A stretch of DNA of 64,000 nucleotides from DATAOG01 sp963753685 (GTDB taxonomy: Bacteria; Pseudomonadota; Alphaproteobacteria; Geminicoccales; Geminicoccaceae), in assembly GCA_963753685.1 (NCBI GenBank), contig CAVWDE010000020.1, positions 310,001 to 374,000 on the forward strand, written 5' to 3'. The translations under genes were made by a program, and so were the position numbers. Under the pieces are notes generated by a model. That model did not search any database. It was not told the origin of the DNA and saw nothing but the letters and a program-made list of their open reading frames with translations. Shown in pieces: positions 24,370 through 33,365 of this stretch (within the stretch, counting starts at the first letter, position 1; the number at the start of each line of letters is the position of its first letter).

Positions 24370-25086
24370 TCAACGGTCGTAGGTGTCGACCTGGAAGTAG
24401 GTCAATCCGTGGTCGACGTTGGTGTTGCCGACGCCGAAGTTGTAGCCCACGCCCGGCGCGCCATCGGCGTAGGTGTCATCGGTGGCGGTGGTCACCAGCA
24501 CGCCGTTGATGTAGCCCCGGATCTCGTTGCCGACCATGCAGGCCTCGACCAGGTCGCCGTCTTTGACCCCGAACTCGGGGCCGACTTTGCGGGCCAGCGA
24601 CTTCCAGCGGCCGATGGCGCCATCCCAGCGCACGATCTCCGCATACGCCTCCTCGGTCTTGAGACAGCGCCAGAAGACCTCGTAGCCCGTGATGCTGTGG
24701 GGCTCGATGGTCGTCCGCAGCCGGATCTCGACCTCCTGGAAGTATTTGCTGGTCTGGTTCCGGCTGAACACCCGCGCCTGGACGAACTGGTCCCGGCCCC
24801 ATTGACCGGCGAGCACCGCGGTCGGGTCATCGTAGATCCCGACCGGCGCCGCATCCGCATCCGCGAGGTTGCCCTGCTCGGCGCGGCGCTCGGCCTCGCC
24901 GGGACGCGTCACCTCGCCGAACGCCACGCCACCCTTGGTGATGACGTCGCACCAGTCGATCCCGTCGGTCCGGGCATTGAGCCACATGCCGCCCTCGGAG
25001 ATGGGCGTCTCATCGCGCGGGAAGCGGGTCTCGTATGAGCGCACAGGCTGAGTGCCGGGTCGGAGTGCGTCCATCGGGCTGGCCAT
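24370..25086 (-). CDS. Uncharacterised protein, probable jelly-roll (lectin-like) fold
   Basis: A 238-residue protein without signal peptide or membrane segment. The sequence is aromatic-rich and beta-prone: YETRFPRDETPISEGGMWLN at the start, QFVQARVFSRNQTSKYFQEV, ITGYEVFWRCLKTEEAYAEI, VKDGDLVEACMVGNEIRGYI and NGVLVTTATDDTYADGAPGV at the end. The order (outer strands, then a G-x-I-x-G-YING-V-x-V hairpin, then a GxPG turn) is like LamG/DUF1080 concanavalin-type domains that bind or cleave sugars. GGAGGAG precedes ATG 25086. It lies directly downstream of a sugar ABC transporter on the same strand and may share its regulation. Function unknown. Confidence 0.6.
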   Translation of the reverse strand: MASPMDALRPGTQPVRSYETRFPRDETPISEGGMWLNARTDGIDWCDVITKGGVAFGEVTRPGEAERRAEQGNLADADAAPVGIYDDPTAVLAGQWGRDQFVQARVFSRNQTSKYFQEVEIRLRTTIEPHSITGYEVFWRCLKTEEAYAEIVRWDGAIGRWKSLARKVGPEFGVKDGDLVEACMVGNEIRGYINGVLVTTATDDTYADGAPGVGYNFGVGNTNVDHGLTYFQVDTYDR

Positions 25087-25157
25087 CGTTGTCGTCTCCT
25101 CCGTGGGTGTGGTGGGATGCGGACCGGCTGGCTGGTGGCCGTCCGCGTCGTGGGCGG

Positions 25158-26702
25158 CTAGCTCGCCTCCTCTTCCTGGACGGCGCGCGACAGCGCTGCC
25201 TCCGACAGGTCGTCGCCCTCGGACCGGTCGAGGATGCGCAGGATCTGGCCATGCCGCACGACCAGCACCCGGTCGGCCACCCCGCTCAGCTCCTCGAGCT
25301 CCGATGACACCAAAAGGATGCCGTTGCCGGCGGCGGCAAGGGCGCGCACCTGCATCAGGATCTCCCGCTTGGAGCCCACATCGACGCCGACCGTCGGGTC
25401 ATCGAGCAGCAGCACCTGCGGCTGGACCGTCAGGTTCTTCGCGACCACGACCTTCTGCTGGTTGCCCCCGGAGAGGTCCTTCACGGGCTGGTCGAGGCCC
25501 GTCGTCCGGATGTTGAGCCGCTCGACGAACCCACTCGCGACCCGTCTGGCGGCGCCGTCGTCGACCAGGCCCGTGCGCGAGAACTGCTTCCAGGCGGCCA
25601 TCAGGGCGTTCTGCCCGACCGAGTGCTCGCGGACCAGGCCGGCACGCGCCCGATCCTCAGGCACCAGCGCGATCCCCGCGTCCAGGGCGTCCCGCGGACC
25701 GCGGAGCGCGATCCCGCGGCCATCCACCTCGATGCTCCCGGCAATGATCCGGTCGATGCCGTAGACGGCCCGCATGAGCTCCGTCCGGCCGCTGCCCAGC
25801 AGCCCGGCCACCCCGATGATCTCGCCCCGATGGAGGTCGAACGTGATGTCCCGGAGACGGTCGTTGGTCAGGCCCGCGACCCGGAGCAGCGGTCGCCCGG
25901 TCCGGTCGACGTCATGGCCCTGATACGCGAGCGCATTCTCGAGCGACCGCCCGAGCATGCTCTCGATGACGGTCGAGAGGGTCGTTGCGGAGGTCGGCGC
26001 GGACAGGGTCACCTCGCCATCGCGCAGCACCGTCACCTGGTCGCAGATGTCCATGATCTCATGGAGGTGGTGCGAGATGTAGATGACCGCGATGCCCTCG
26101 GAGGTCAGGCGCCGCACGGCGGCCATCAGGGTGCGGGCCTCGGCCGCGGCGAGCGAGGCGGTCGGCTCATCGAGGATCAGGATGCTCGCGTCCCGGGAGA
26201 GGGCCTTGGCGATCTCGACGAGCTGGCGGGAGCCCACCGGCAGCTCCTCCACGAGCCGGTCGGGGTCAATGTCGGCGCCGACCCGGGCGAGTGCTTCGGT
26301 CGCCTGCCGGCCGATCTCGCGGTCGTCGATGAGGCCAAGGCGACCGCGTGGCTCGCGCGTCAACAGGATGTTGTGACCCACGGACATCTGGGGGATGAGG
26401 CTGAACTCCTGGAACACCATCGCGATATCGCGCTGGCGGGACCCTGCCGGTCGGCCGGCCACCCTGGTCCCATTGACCTCGATCTCGCCCGCGTCGGAGG
26501 CGTAGGCGCCGTCGATGATCTTGACCAGGGTCGACTTGCCGGCGCCATTCTGGCCGACCAGCCCGTGGACCTGTCCCTGGTGCAGCGTGAAGTCGACCCC
26601 ATGCAGCACCTCGACCTCGCCGAACGACTTGCGGATGCCACGCGCGGAGAGCGCCACCGGTCGCGGGTCGCGCTCGGCCACGAGCGGAGCCTCGAGCGTC
26701 AT
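25158..26702 (-). CDS. Sugar ABC transporter, double ATP-binding protein (RbsA/MglA type)
   Basis: A 514-residue ATPase with two ABC domains. The first has Walker A GQNGAGKST, Q-loop FQEFSLIP, a degenerate signature (LPVGSRQLVEIAKAL) and Walker B ILILDEPTA. The second has the altered Walker A GLLGSGRTE and signature DLSGGNQQKVVVAKNL with LLLDDPTVGVDVGSK, exactly the asymmetry of RbsA/XylG/MglA. It energises the neighbouring permease. It starts 4 bases after the permease stop in a three-gene operon (binding protein, permease, ATPase). Confidence 0.95.
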   Translation of the reverse strand: MTLEAPLVAERDPRPVALSARGIRKSFGEVEVLHGVDFTLHQGQVHGLVGQNGAGKSTLVKIIDGAYASDAGEIEVNGTRVAGRPAGSRQRDIAMVFQEFSLIPQMSVGHNILLTREPRGRLGLIDDREIGRQATEALARVGADIDPDRLVEELPVGSRQLVEIAKALSRDASILILDEPTASLAAAEARTLMAAVRRLTSEGIAVIYISHHLHEIMDICDQVTVLRDGEVTLSAPTSATTLSTVIESMLGRSLENALAYQGHDVDRTGRPLLRVAGLTNDRLRDITFDLHRGEIIGVAGLLGSGRTELMRAVYGIDRIIAGSIEVDGRGIALRGPRDALDAGIALVPEDRARAGLVREHSVGQNALMAAWKQFSRTGLVDDGAARRVASGFVERLNIRTTGLDQPVKDLSGGNQQKVVVAKNLTVQPQVLLLDDPTVGVDVGSKREILMQVRALAAAGNGILLVSSELEELSGVADRVLVVRHGQILRILDRSEGDDLSEAALSRAVQEEEAS

Positions 26703-26706
26703 CCGC

Positions 26707-27690
26707 TCACGCCTCCGGTGCCTCGCGGAGGCTGAGCGCCACCGCGACGATGATGATCACGCCGCGCGCGATCATCTGCTCCGTCACCGCCAGACCCATG
26801 AGGATGAGCCCGTTGTTGAGCACGCCCATCACCAGCGATCCGACCAGGGCGCCGACCATGGAGCCGCGGCCACCCGACATGCTCGTGCCGCCGATGACGG
26901 CGGCCGCGATGACCGTCAGCAGGTCCGCCTCCCCCAGCGTGTAGCGGGCGCTGTGCAGTCGCCCGACGTAAAGCAGACCGGCAAGTGCTGCCGTGAGTGA
27001 GCAGATCACCAGCGCGGCGATACGGAGGCGGGTCGTATCGATGCCCGAGTAGCGCGCCGCAATCCGGTTGCCGCCGGTGGCCAGCAGCTCCCGGCCGAAG
27101 GTGGTCTTGCGATAGACGACGTGCGCCACCAGGAGCGCGCCCAGGGTCCAGAGCAGCAGTGACGGCACCGGCCCGAGGTCGCCCGACCCGAAGATCAGGG
27201 TGAACGTCTCGTCGCGCACCGGGACCGGGATCGTGTGGGTGATCAAGCGTGCGAGCCCGCCGATGATGCCCGCCATGCCGAGCGTGATGAGGAACGATGG
27301 CACCCGCAGGCGGGTCGTCAGGAGGCCGTTCGCGAGGCCGACGACGAGCCCCACCGAGAGGGCGGCCGGCACGGCGACGAACAGGCTGGCGTCCCGGAGG
27401 CAGACCGCTGCGACCATCGCACTGAGCGCCACCACCTGCCCGATCGAAAGGTCGATCTCGCCGGCCGACAGCGCGAACGTCGTGCCGAACGCCATGATCG
27501 ACACGAATGCCGTCTGGCGCAGGATGTTCAGGAAATTGTCGACGGTCAGGAAACCGCGGTCGCGGAGCGTGATCGAGAACACAAGCAGGATGAGCACGAA
27601 CCCAAGGTAGACGATGGCGCCGCGGGGGAATTGCCTGGGGACCCGCCGCCGACCTGCCGGCGGCGAGCTGGTCGCAGCCTCGCTGGTCAT
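26707..27690 (-). CDS. Sugar ABC transporter permease (RbsC type)
   Basis: A 327-residue membrane protein with about 9-10 hydrophobic segments. RbsC-family marks are TTFALSAGEIDLSIGQVVALS in early helices, LITLGMAGIIGGLARLIT, and the EAA-like cytosolic loop RYSGIDTTRLRIAALVICSL. Near the end come AAVIGGTSMSGGRGSMVGAL and LNNGLILMGL. The start at 27690 (MTSEAATSSPPAGRRR) is preferred; upstream in-frame codons overlap the binding-protein region without homologous content. It forms the channel for the RbsA-like ATPase. Confidence 0.93.
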   Translation of the reverse strand: MTSEAATSSPPAGRRRVPRQFPRGAIVYLGFVLILLVFSITLRDRGFLTVDNFLNILRQTAFVSIMAFGTTFALSAGEIDLSIGQVVALSAMVAAVCLRDASLFVAVPAALSVGLVVGLANGLLTTRLRVPSFLITLGMAGIIGGLARLITHTIPVPVRDETFTLIFGSGDLGPVPSLLLWTLGALLVAHVVYRKTTFGRELLATGGNRIAARYSGIDTTRLRIAALVICSLTAALAGLLYVGRLHSARYTLGEADLLTVIAAAVIGGTSMSGGRGSMVGALVGSLVMGVLNNGLILMGLAVTEQMIARGVIIIVAVALSLREAPEA

Positions 27691-27743
27691 GGCTGTCCGC
27701 TTGCGCCCAAACGACCGTGCGTGCGGTGGACGGGGGCGGGTGA

Positions 27744-28892
27744 CTACTGCGCGAGTGCGGCCTTCACTTCGGCCGGCGGATCCTGGTGGAAGCCTTCCTG
27801 CCACGCCTGCGCGAGGTTGTCGCGGTTCACGGCGAGGGCAGGGACGACGATGAACGGCGGGACAGCCACGCCGCAGCGCCCGAGCACCGCGGCCTTGACG
27901 GTATTGGCGCCCTCATCGAACGTGTGCTCGATGGCGGTGCCGTAGTAGTTGCTGCCCTTGGTCGCCATGCTCACGTCGTTGACCGCATCCAGGTCGTGGG
28001 TCACGACCTTGGTGTGCGTGTTCTTGGCGGCGGCCAGCGAGGCGAGCAGGGCGGTGTTGGGGCCACCGCTGTACGAGACGTAGATGCCATCGAGGTCCGG
28101 GTGCTGGAGGAGCATCGCATCGGCTGCCTCGCCCGCCTGGGCATCGGTGGTGAAGCCCGCCCAGGCCACGTTCTTGAGGCCCGGGTGCGCCTGCGCCATC
28201 TCGGCCAGGAAGCCCTTCTCGCGGTTGTTGGAGTTGTAGAACGGGACGTCGAACTGGAGGAAGCCGTAGGTGCCGGTCTCCCCGATCGCCTGCGCGAGCA
28301 GGTCTGCAGCGTCCTTGCCCATCCGGTAGTGGTCGCCCGTGACGATGGCGACGTACTGCTGGCCCCCGGTCCAGCCCTCGACCGGGTTGTCATAGAACGC
28401 CATGGTGGTGCCGGCGTCGAGGGCGGGCTTGTAGTCCGCCGCACCCGCCGTGGCGTCGACCGGGATGGTGATCAGGATGTCGGGCTGGCTGGCCATGACG
28501 GTCTCGACCGCCGTGGCCTCCTTGGCGGGATCGAAGTCCGTGCTGGCCGTGGCCACGACGTCGATGCCGTACTCGGCCGCCTTGGCGTGCACGCCGGCCT
28601 CGATCGCGCTCATCCACGAGAGGCCTGCATAGCCGTTCAGGAAGGCGAGCTTGAGCTTCGCGTCCTTGATCTTCTGGAGGCACTCGGGCGTGGGATCCGC
28701 GACGTCAGCCGCGTTCACGGACTGTTCACCATTCGGACCCGGCGTGAAACCGGTCAGGTCCACCGACGACGGATCGAAGCCCTGGAGGACGTCGCTCTGC
28801 TTCCACGCCTCGGGCGACTGGGCCACGGCCGCGCTGGCCGAGATCAGGACGAGCGCCAGGGCCGCCGTGACCAGGGTGCGTGCGTGCCTCAT
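27744..28892 (-). CDS. Sugar ABC transporter periplasmic binding protein (RbsB-like)
   Basis: A 382-residue protein with a signal peptide of about 24 residues (LVTAALALVLISASAAVAQ, cleaved after VAQ). The mature part is a type I periplasmic fold: LAFLNGYAGLSWMSAIEAGV, ASQPDILITIPVDATAGAAD, QYVAIVTGDHYRMGKDAADL, DLDGIYVSYSGGPNTALLAS and VVTHDLDAVNDVSMATKG. It is longer than RbsB (about 300) because of a spacer before the first strand. The exact sugar is not deducible. It is the promoter-proximal gene of the operon; 279 non-coding bases separate it from the divergent oxidoreductase. GAGGAGG sits 7 bases before its ATG. Confidence 0.92.
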   Translation of the reverse strand: MRHARTLVTAALALVLISASAAVAQSPEAWKQSDVLQGFDPSSVDLTGFTPGPNGEQSVNAADVADPTPECLQKIKDAKLKLAFLNGYAGLSWMSAIEAGVHAKAAEYGIDVVATASTDFDPAKEATAVETVMASQPDILITIPVDATAGAADYKPALDAGTTMAFYDNPVEGWTGGQQYVAIVTGDHYRMGKDAADLLAQAIGETGTYGFLQFDVPFYNSNNREKGFLAEMAQAHPGLKNVAWAGFTTDAQAGEAADAMLLQHPDLDGIYVSYSGGPNTALLASLAAAKNTHTKVVTHDLDAVNDVSMATKGSNYYGTAIEHTFDEGANTVKAAVLGRCGVAVPPFIVVPALAVNRDNLAQAWQEGFHQDPPAEVKAALAQ

Positions 28893-29171
28893 GAGACCTC
28901 CTCCTCTTCATTTGGACGCCTGACTCCCGCAGGATCGACGGTCGCCGGATGGGACCCGTCCCCACGACGGGTGGACGACCGCACGGGATCTCGTTCGGCG
29001 TCTTGTTGCTTGTTTCCGAACGACGAACGGACGCGAGTATACCCGCGCCGGGACCGCCACTGTCAACCCTCCGGTCCCGGGAGGCTCCGGAGGCTCTGCC
29101 CCCCGCGGCGCGCGATTGTGAATATCTGGGCTTGGTCTAAGGTTCTGCGTTCACCACGCTCGAGGCCGATC

Positions 29172-31535
29172 ATGGCGAAGCCGATGCTGATCCCGACCAG
29201 CACCCACTGGGGCAACTTCAACGTCGAGACCCGGAACGGCCGGCTTGCGGCGATTCATGCGGACGCGCACGACACCCAGCCCTCCCCCATCGGCCAGTCC
29301 TTGCTCGCCGCGCAGGACGCCGGGTGCCGCGTTCCGCGACCCTGCATCCGCGCGGGCTATCTGAAGCGCCCGGGGAGGAGCGATGGCGCGCAACGCGGCA
29401 TCGAGCCGTTCGTCGCCGTGCCCTGGGACGAGGCGCTGGACATCGCGGCGGATGCGCTAGGGCGGGTGGTCGCCCGGCACGGCAACCAGGCGATCTTCGG
29501 CGGCTCCTATGGCTGGGCGAGCGCCGGTCGCTTCCACCATTCTCAGAGCCAGCTGCATCGCTTTCTCAATCAGCTCGGCGGCTATACGTACTCCGTCCAG
29601 TCCTACTCCACCGGCACGGCCCAGGTGATCATCCCCCATGTGCTCGGCGTCGCGGCCTTGCAGCTGATGGACGAGGCGCCGACGATCGAGGACGTGCTGG
29701 AGCATACCCGCCTGGTGGTGAGCTTCGGCGGCATCTCGATGAAGAACACGCAGATCAACCAGGGCGGCATCGGCGACCATTCCGCGCGCGGCCACCTGCA
29801 GCGCTGGCGCGCCACCGGCGTCGAGGTCGTCTGCATCAGCCCGGTCAAGGACGACGTCGCCGATTTTCTCGATGCCGACTGGTGGCCGATCCGTCCCAAT
29901 GCCGATGTCGCGCTGATGCTCGGTCTGGCGCACACGCTGCACAGCGAAGACCTGCACGACAAGGATTTCCTCAAGTCCCACTGCGTCGGCTACGAGCGCT
30001 TCGTCCCCTATCTGCTCGGGGAGAGCGACGGCGTGCCGAAGGATGCCGGCTGGGCGGCGGCGATCTGCGACATCGAGCCGGAGCGCATCCAGGCGCTTGC
30101 CCGCCGGATGGCGAGCGAGCCCTGCCTGCTGTCGATCAGCTGGTCGCTGCAGCGGACCGAGAACGGCGATCAGCCCTATTGGATGATCGCAGTGCTCGGC
30201 GCCATGCTCGGCAATCTCGGCCTGCCCGGCCAAGGCGTCGGCTACGGCTATGGCTGCATCCACAATTTCGGCTTCGCCGGCCGTCGGAGCCTGCCGTTCA
30301 AGGTCGGAGCACTGCCCCAGGGCGACAATCCGGTCGGGGCCTTCATCCCGGTGGCACGCATCGCCGACGCGCTGCTGGGTCCCGGCGGCACGGTGCCGTT
30401 CAACGGCCAGACCCTGACCTATCCGGACATCCGCCTGATCTACTGGGCGGGCGGCAACCCCTTCCACCACCATCAGGACCTGAACCGCCTCCGGCAAGCC
30501 TGGGCGAAACCCGAGACCATCATCGTCAACGAGCCATTCTGGACCGCGACCGCGCGCCATGCGGACATCGTTTTCCCCACAACCACGGCGCTGGAGCGCG
30601 AGGATTTCGCGTGGGGCACCTCCGAGCTCTCTGCCGCGCCGATGCACCAGGCCCTCGAGCCGTTCGCGGAGGCGAGAGACGACTACGCGATCCTGACCGG
30701 GCTGGCCGAACGGCTCGGCTTTGCCGAGCGCTTCACCGAGGGGCGAACGCCCAGGGAGTGGATCGAGCATCTCTGGAAGGTGACGGTGCAGCGCGCCGCC
30801 GAGGCCGAGATCGACCTGCCGGACTTCCAGACCTTCTGGCAGGGCGGCGTGTTCCGGCTTGATTCGGACCAGGTCCCGGCGCGGACCTTCACCCTGGAGC
30901 GTTTCCGGGCGGACCCCGAAGGGGCGCCGCTGGCGACGCCATCCGGCAAGGTCGAGATCTTCTCGGAAAGGATCGCGTCCTTTGATCTCGCCGACTGTAA
31001 GGGGCATCCGATGTGGTTCGAGAAGGAGGAGTTCATCGGCGGTGCCCGCTCGGCACGCTATCCCTTGGCGCTCAACTCCAACCAACCCGTCACCCGGCTG
31101 CACAGCCAGTACGACTTCGGCAAGACCAGCCGCGACGCCAAGATTGATGGCCGCGAGGCGATCCGCATCCACCCGCGCGACGCCGAGGCAAGAGGCATTG
31201 CCGATGGCGACATCGTCCGCGTGTTCAACGACCGGGGCGCGACGCTTGCGGGCGCCATGGTCACGGAGACGGTTCGGCCGAGCGTCGTCGTGCTGCCCAC
31301 AGGTGCCTGGTACGATCCGGCGAATCCAGCCGAGCCCGGCAGTCTCGACGTGCATGGCAATCCGAACGTGCTGACGCGGGACGTTGGCACGTCCACGCTC
31401 GCCCAAGGGACCAGCGCCCACAGCTGCCTGGTCGAAGTGGAGCGCTATGAGGGGCCGCTACCCGACTTGAAGGTGTTCCGTCAGCCGCCGATGATCACGA
31501 GGGGTGATCAGTCAGCGGACATTGCTGGGGGCTAG
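29172..31535 (+). CDS. Molybdopterin oxidoreductase, DMSO reductase family (BisC/TorA type)
   Basis: A 787-residue molybdoenzyme. The N-terminal domain starts IPTSTHWGNFNVETRNGRL and lacks an Fe-S cysteine cluster. The likely Mo ligand is a serine in YTYSVQSYSTGTAQ, as in TMAO/DMSO/biotin sulfoxide reductases. Further marks are GGISMKNTQINQGG, PNADVALMLGLAH, ARHADIVFPTTTALEREDFA and the C-terminal LALNSNQPVTRLHSQYDFG. There is no twin-arginine signal peptide, which favours a cytosolic enzyme like BisC (or methionine/biotin sulfoxide reduction) over TorA. ATG 29172 is the first start at the conserved beginning; longer open sequence upstream is only the antisense of the binding-protein gene. 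No partner c-type cytochrome is nearby. Confidence 0.92.
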   Translation: MAKPMLIPTSTHWGNFNVETRNGRLAAIHADAHDTQPSPIGQSLLAAQDAGCRVPRPCIRAGYLKRPGRSDGAQRGIEPFVAVPWDEALDIAADALGRVVARHGNQAIFGGSYGWASAGRFHHSQSQLHRFLNQLGGYTYSVQSYSTGTAQVIIPHVLGVAALQLMDEAPTIEDVLEHTRLVVSFGGISMKNTQINQGGIGDHSARGHLQRWRATGVEVVCISPVKDDVADFLDADWWPIRPNADVALMLGLAHTLHSEDLHDKDFLKSHCVGYERFVPYLLGESDGVPKDAGWAAAICDIEPERIQALARRMASEPCLLSISWSLQRTENGDQPYWMIAVLGAMLGNLGLPGQGVGYGYGCIHNFGFAGRRSLPFKVGALPQGDNPVGAFIPVARIADALLGPGGTVPFNGQTLTYPDIRLIYWAGGNPFHHHQDLNRLRQAWAKPETIIVNEPFWTATARHADIVFPTTTALEREDFAWGTSELSAAPMHQALEPFAEARDDYAILTGLAERLGFAERFTEGRTPREWIEHLWKVTVQRAAEAEIDLPDFQTFWQGGVFRLDSDQVPARTFTLERFRADPEGAPLATPSGKVEIFSERIASFDLADCKGHPMWFEKEEFIGGARSARYPLALNSNQPVTRLHSQYDFGKTSRDAKIDGREAIRIHPRDAEARGIADGDIVRVFNDRGATLAGAMVTETVRPSVVVLPTGAWYDPANPAEPGSLDVHGNPNVLTRDVGTSTLAQGTSAHSCLVEVERYEGPLPDLKVFRQPPMITRGDQSADIAGG

Positions 31536-31599
31536 ACTAGCCAAGGCCGGTCATCCCGAACTCGATCGCTACACAGCGCCTCGACCAGGCTACGTCTCT

Positions 31600-31722
31600 T
31601 GATGAGAACGGCATGATAGCGCCGGGTCGCAGTTCGGATCTGCTCGCGGCATAGCAACGGCGCGTCGTATCCAGCTTCCGGTGGCCGAGATGCTCGCTCA
31701 CGACCCGATGCCGGTCGGGTCG
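31600..31722 (-). pseudogene. Tyrosine recombinase (integrase) C-terminal scar
   Basis: In the 270 bases between the oxidoreductase and the livG-like gene, the minus strand reads RHRVVSEHLGHRKLDTTRRC followed by Y. This matches the last part of tyrosine recombinases (HLGH with the conserved His, then a spacer, then the catalytic Tyr region TTxxYY; one Tyr is Cys here). Nothing of the rest of the integrase is visible. It marks an old integration or deletion event. Confidence 0.5.
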
Positions 31723-31807
31723 GCCCGAAGATGCGATCGGCATCATCATTGGAGGTTTGACTCGGGCGGCCCGCAGATGGAACCTCGGGCGGTCCGTGCG
31801 GGGAGCG

Positions 31808-32608
31808 ATGGGGGCAATGGCGGCGATCGACACTGGCCGCGGCATGGCGCCGCTCCTGACGACGAGCGGACTGACGAAATCCTTCCGCAGCCTGGTCGCT
31901 CTCAAGAATCACGAGATCAGCATCCGCACCGGCGAGATCGTCGGCGTCATCGGCCCGAACGGCTCGGGCAAAAGCACGTTCTTCAATGTCGTCAGCGGCT
32001 TTCTGCGCGCCGACCAGGGCGCCATCCTGTTCGACGGCAAGCCGATCGAGCGCCTCTCTGCCGCCCGGATCGTCCGGCTCGGCATCGCGCGGACGTTTCA
32101 GGGCACGCGGCTCTTCCAGAGCCTGAGCGTCGCGGAGAACCTGCGCGCCGCCGCGCAGCTCCGGCATCATTCCTCGATGCTCGACGCCATCCTCGGCACG
32201 CCGCATCTTCGCCGTATGGAAAAGGCAGTCGAGACGATCACGGCCGAGCTGCTCGAGCTGATTGGCCTCGCCGGACGCGCCGATCACCGGGCGAGCGATC
32301 TGCCCTACGGCGACCAGCGGCGCCTGGAGCTCGCGCGCGCGCTCGCGACCCGCCCGCGGCTTTTGATGCTCGACGAGCCGGCGGCGGGCATGGACGCCGC
32401 CGCCACTCGGGCGCTGCTCGCCCTGATCGACGAGGTTCGCTCTCGCTACCGCCTCGCCGTGATCGTCGTCGAGCATGACATGGAGCTGATCATGAACCTC
32501 TGCGAGCGCATCCAGGTGCTGGCGCACGGCGAGCGGATCTTCGAGGGCACGCCCGCCGAGGTGCAGAGCCATCCGCGCGTTCGGGAGGTCTATCTTGGCC
32601 AGGCCTGA
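31808..32608 (+). CDS. livG: Branched-chain amino acid ABC transporter ATPase (LivG type)
   Basis: A 266-residue ATPase. Walker A is GPNGSGKST, the Q-loop is RTFQGTRLF, the signature region DLPYGDQRRLELARAL replaces LSGGQ with LPYGDQR, as is typical of LivG, and Walker B is LLMLDEPAAGMD. It pairs with the LivF-like ATPase to drive the Liv importer. GGGGAG precedes ATG 31808; another in-frame ATG lies at 31817. The gene overlaps livF by 14 bases and heads a six-gene operon (livG, livF, livH, livM, binding protein, glutamine synthetase family). Confidence 0.93.
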   Translation: MGAMAAIDTGRGMAPLLTTSGLTKSFRSLVALKNHEISIRTGEIVGVIGPNGSGKSTFFNVVSGFLRADQGAILFDGKPIERLSAARIVRLGIARTFQGTRLFQSLSVAENLRAAAQLRHHSSMLDAILGTPHLRRMEKAVETITAELLELIGLAGRADHRASDLPYGDQRRLELARALATRPRLLMLDEPAAGMDAAATRALLALIDEVRSRYRLAVIVVEHDMELIMNLCERIQVLAHGERIFEGTPAEVQSHPRVREVYLGQA

Positions 32609-33365
32609 GGGCCTGGCGGCGGCGCCGGGGAGCGAGGCGAGCGGCCGGCCGCTGCTCGCGATCGACGCGCTGGAAGTCAACTACGGCTCGATCGCGGCCG
32701 TCAAAGGCATCGACCTTGTCGTCGGCGAGGGCGAGGTCGTGGCTTTGCTCGGCGCCAATGGCGCGGGCAAGAGCACGACCTTGCGCACGGTCTCGGGCTT
32801 GATCCGGCCGCAAAGCGGCACGATCCGGTTCGCCGGCGAGCGTATCGACCGGCTGCCGCCGGCACGGATCGTCAGGCTCGGGATCGCCCATTGTCCGGAG
32901 GGCCGGCGGGTTTTCGGCGGCCTGACCGTGGCCGAGAATCTGCGGCTCGGCGCCGCCGCCCGCGCCGATCGCGGCGCGCTGCCCGCCGACCGGGAGCGTA
33001 TGTACGAGCTCTTCCCGATCCTGCGTGAACGGATCCATCAGCCGGCAGGGACGCTGTCCGGCGGCGAGCAGCAGATGCTGGCGCTGGCGCGCGCGATGAT
33101 GGCGCGGCCGACGCTTTTGCTCCTCGACGAGCCCTCGCTCGGCATCGCGCCGATCGTCGTCCAGGCGATCTTCCGCACGCTCGCCGAGCTGAAGGCAGCC
33201 GGCGTCGCCATGCTGCTGGTGGAGCAGAACATGGCGCTCGCCCTCGATCTCGCGGACCGGGCCTACGTGCTGACGACCGGTGCGGTCAGCATTTCCGGCC
33301 CGGCCGATGAGTTGAAGGCGAACTACGAAGCGGTCGCCGCCGCCTATCTCGGCGCGCGGCAATGA
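32595..33365 (+). CDS. livF: Branched-chain amino acid ABC transporter ATPase (LivF type)
   Basis: A 256-residue ATPase with Walker A GANGAGKST, signature TLSGGEQQMLALARAMMA, Walker B LLLLDEPSLGIAP and the LivF ending LADRAYVLTTGAVSISGPA. The start is probably the TTG at 32595, inside the end of livG; other starts further in cannot be excluded, since the conserved domain begins at about residue 20 (LLAIDALEVNYGS). The stop overlaps the livH start by 4 bases (ATGA). Confidence 0.92.
   Translation: MARPEGLAAAPGSEASGRPLLAIDALEVNYGSIAAVKGIDLVVGEGEVVALLGANGAGKSTTLRTVSGLIRPQSGTIRFAGERIDRLPPARIVRLGIAHCPEGRRVFGGLTVAENLRLGAAARADRGALPADRERMYELFPILRERIHQPAGTLSGGEQQMLALARAMMARPTLLLLDEPSLGIAPIVVQAIFRTLAELKAAGVAMLLVEQNMALALDLADRAYVLTTGAVSISGPADELKANYEAVAAAYLGARQ

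Noticed and set aside
27786..29171. 460-codon N-terminal extension of the molybdopterin oxidoreductase
   Set aside because: The extension is antisense to the sugar-binding-protein gene and lacks homology; the conserved start is ATG 29172.
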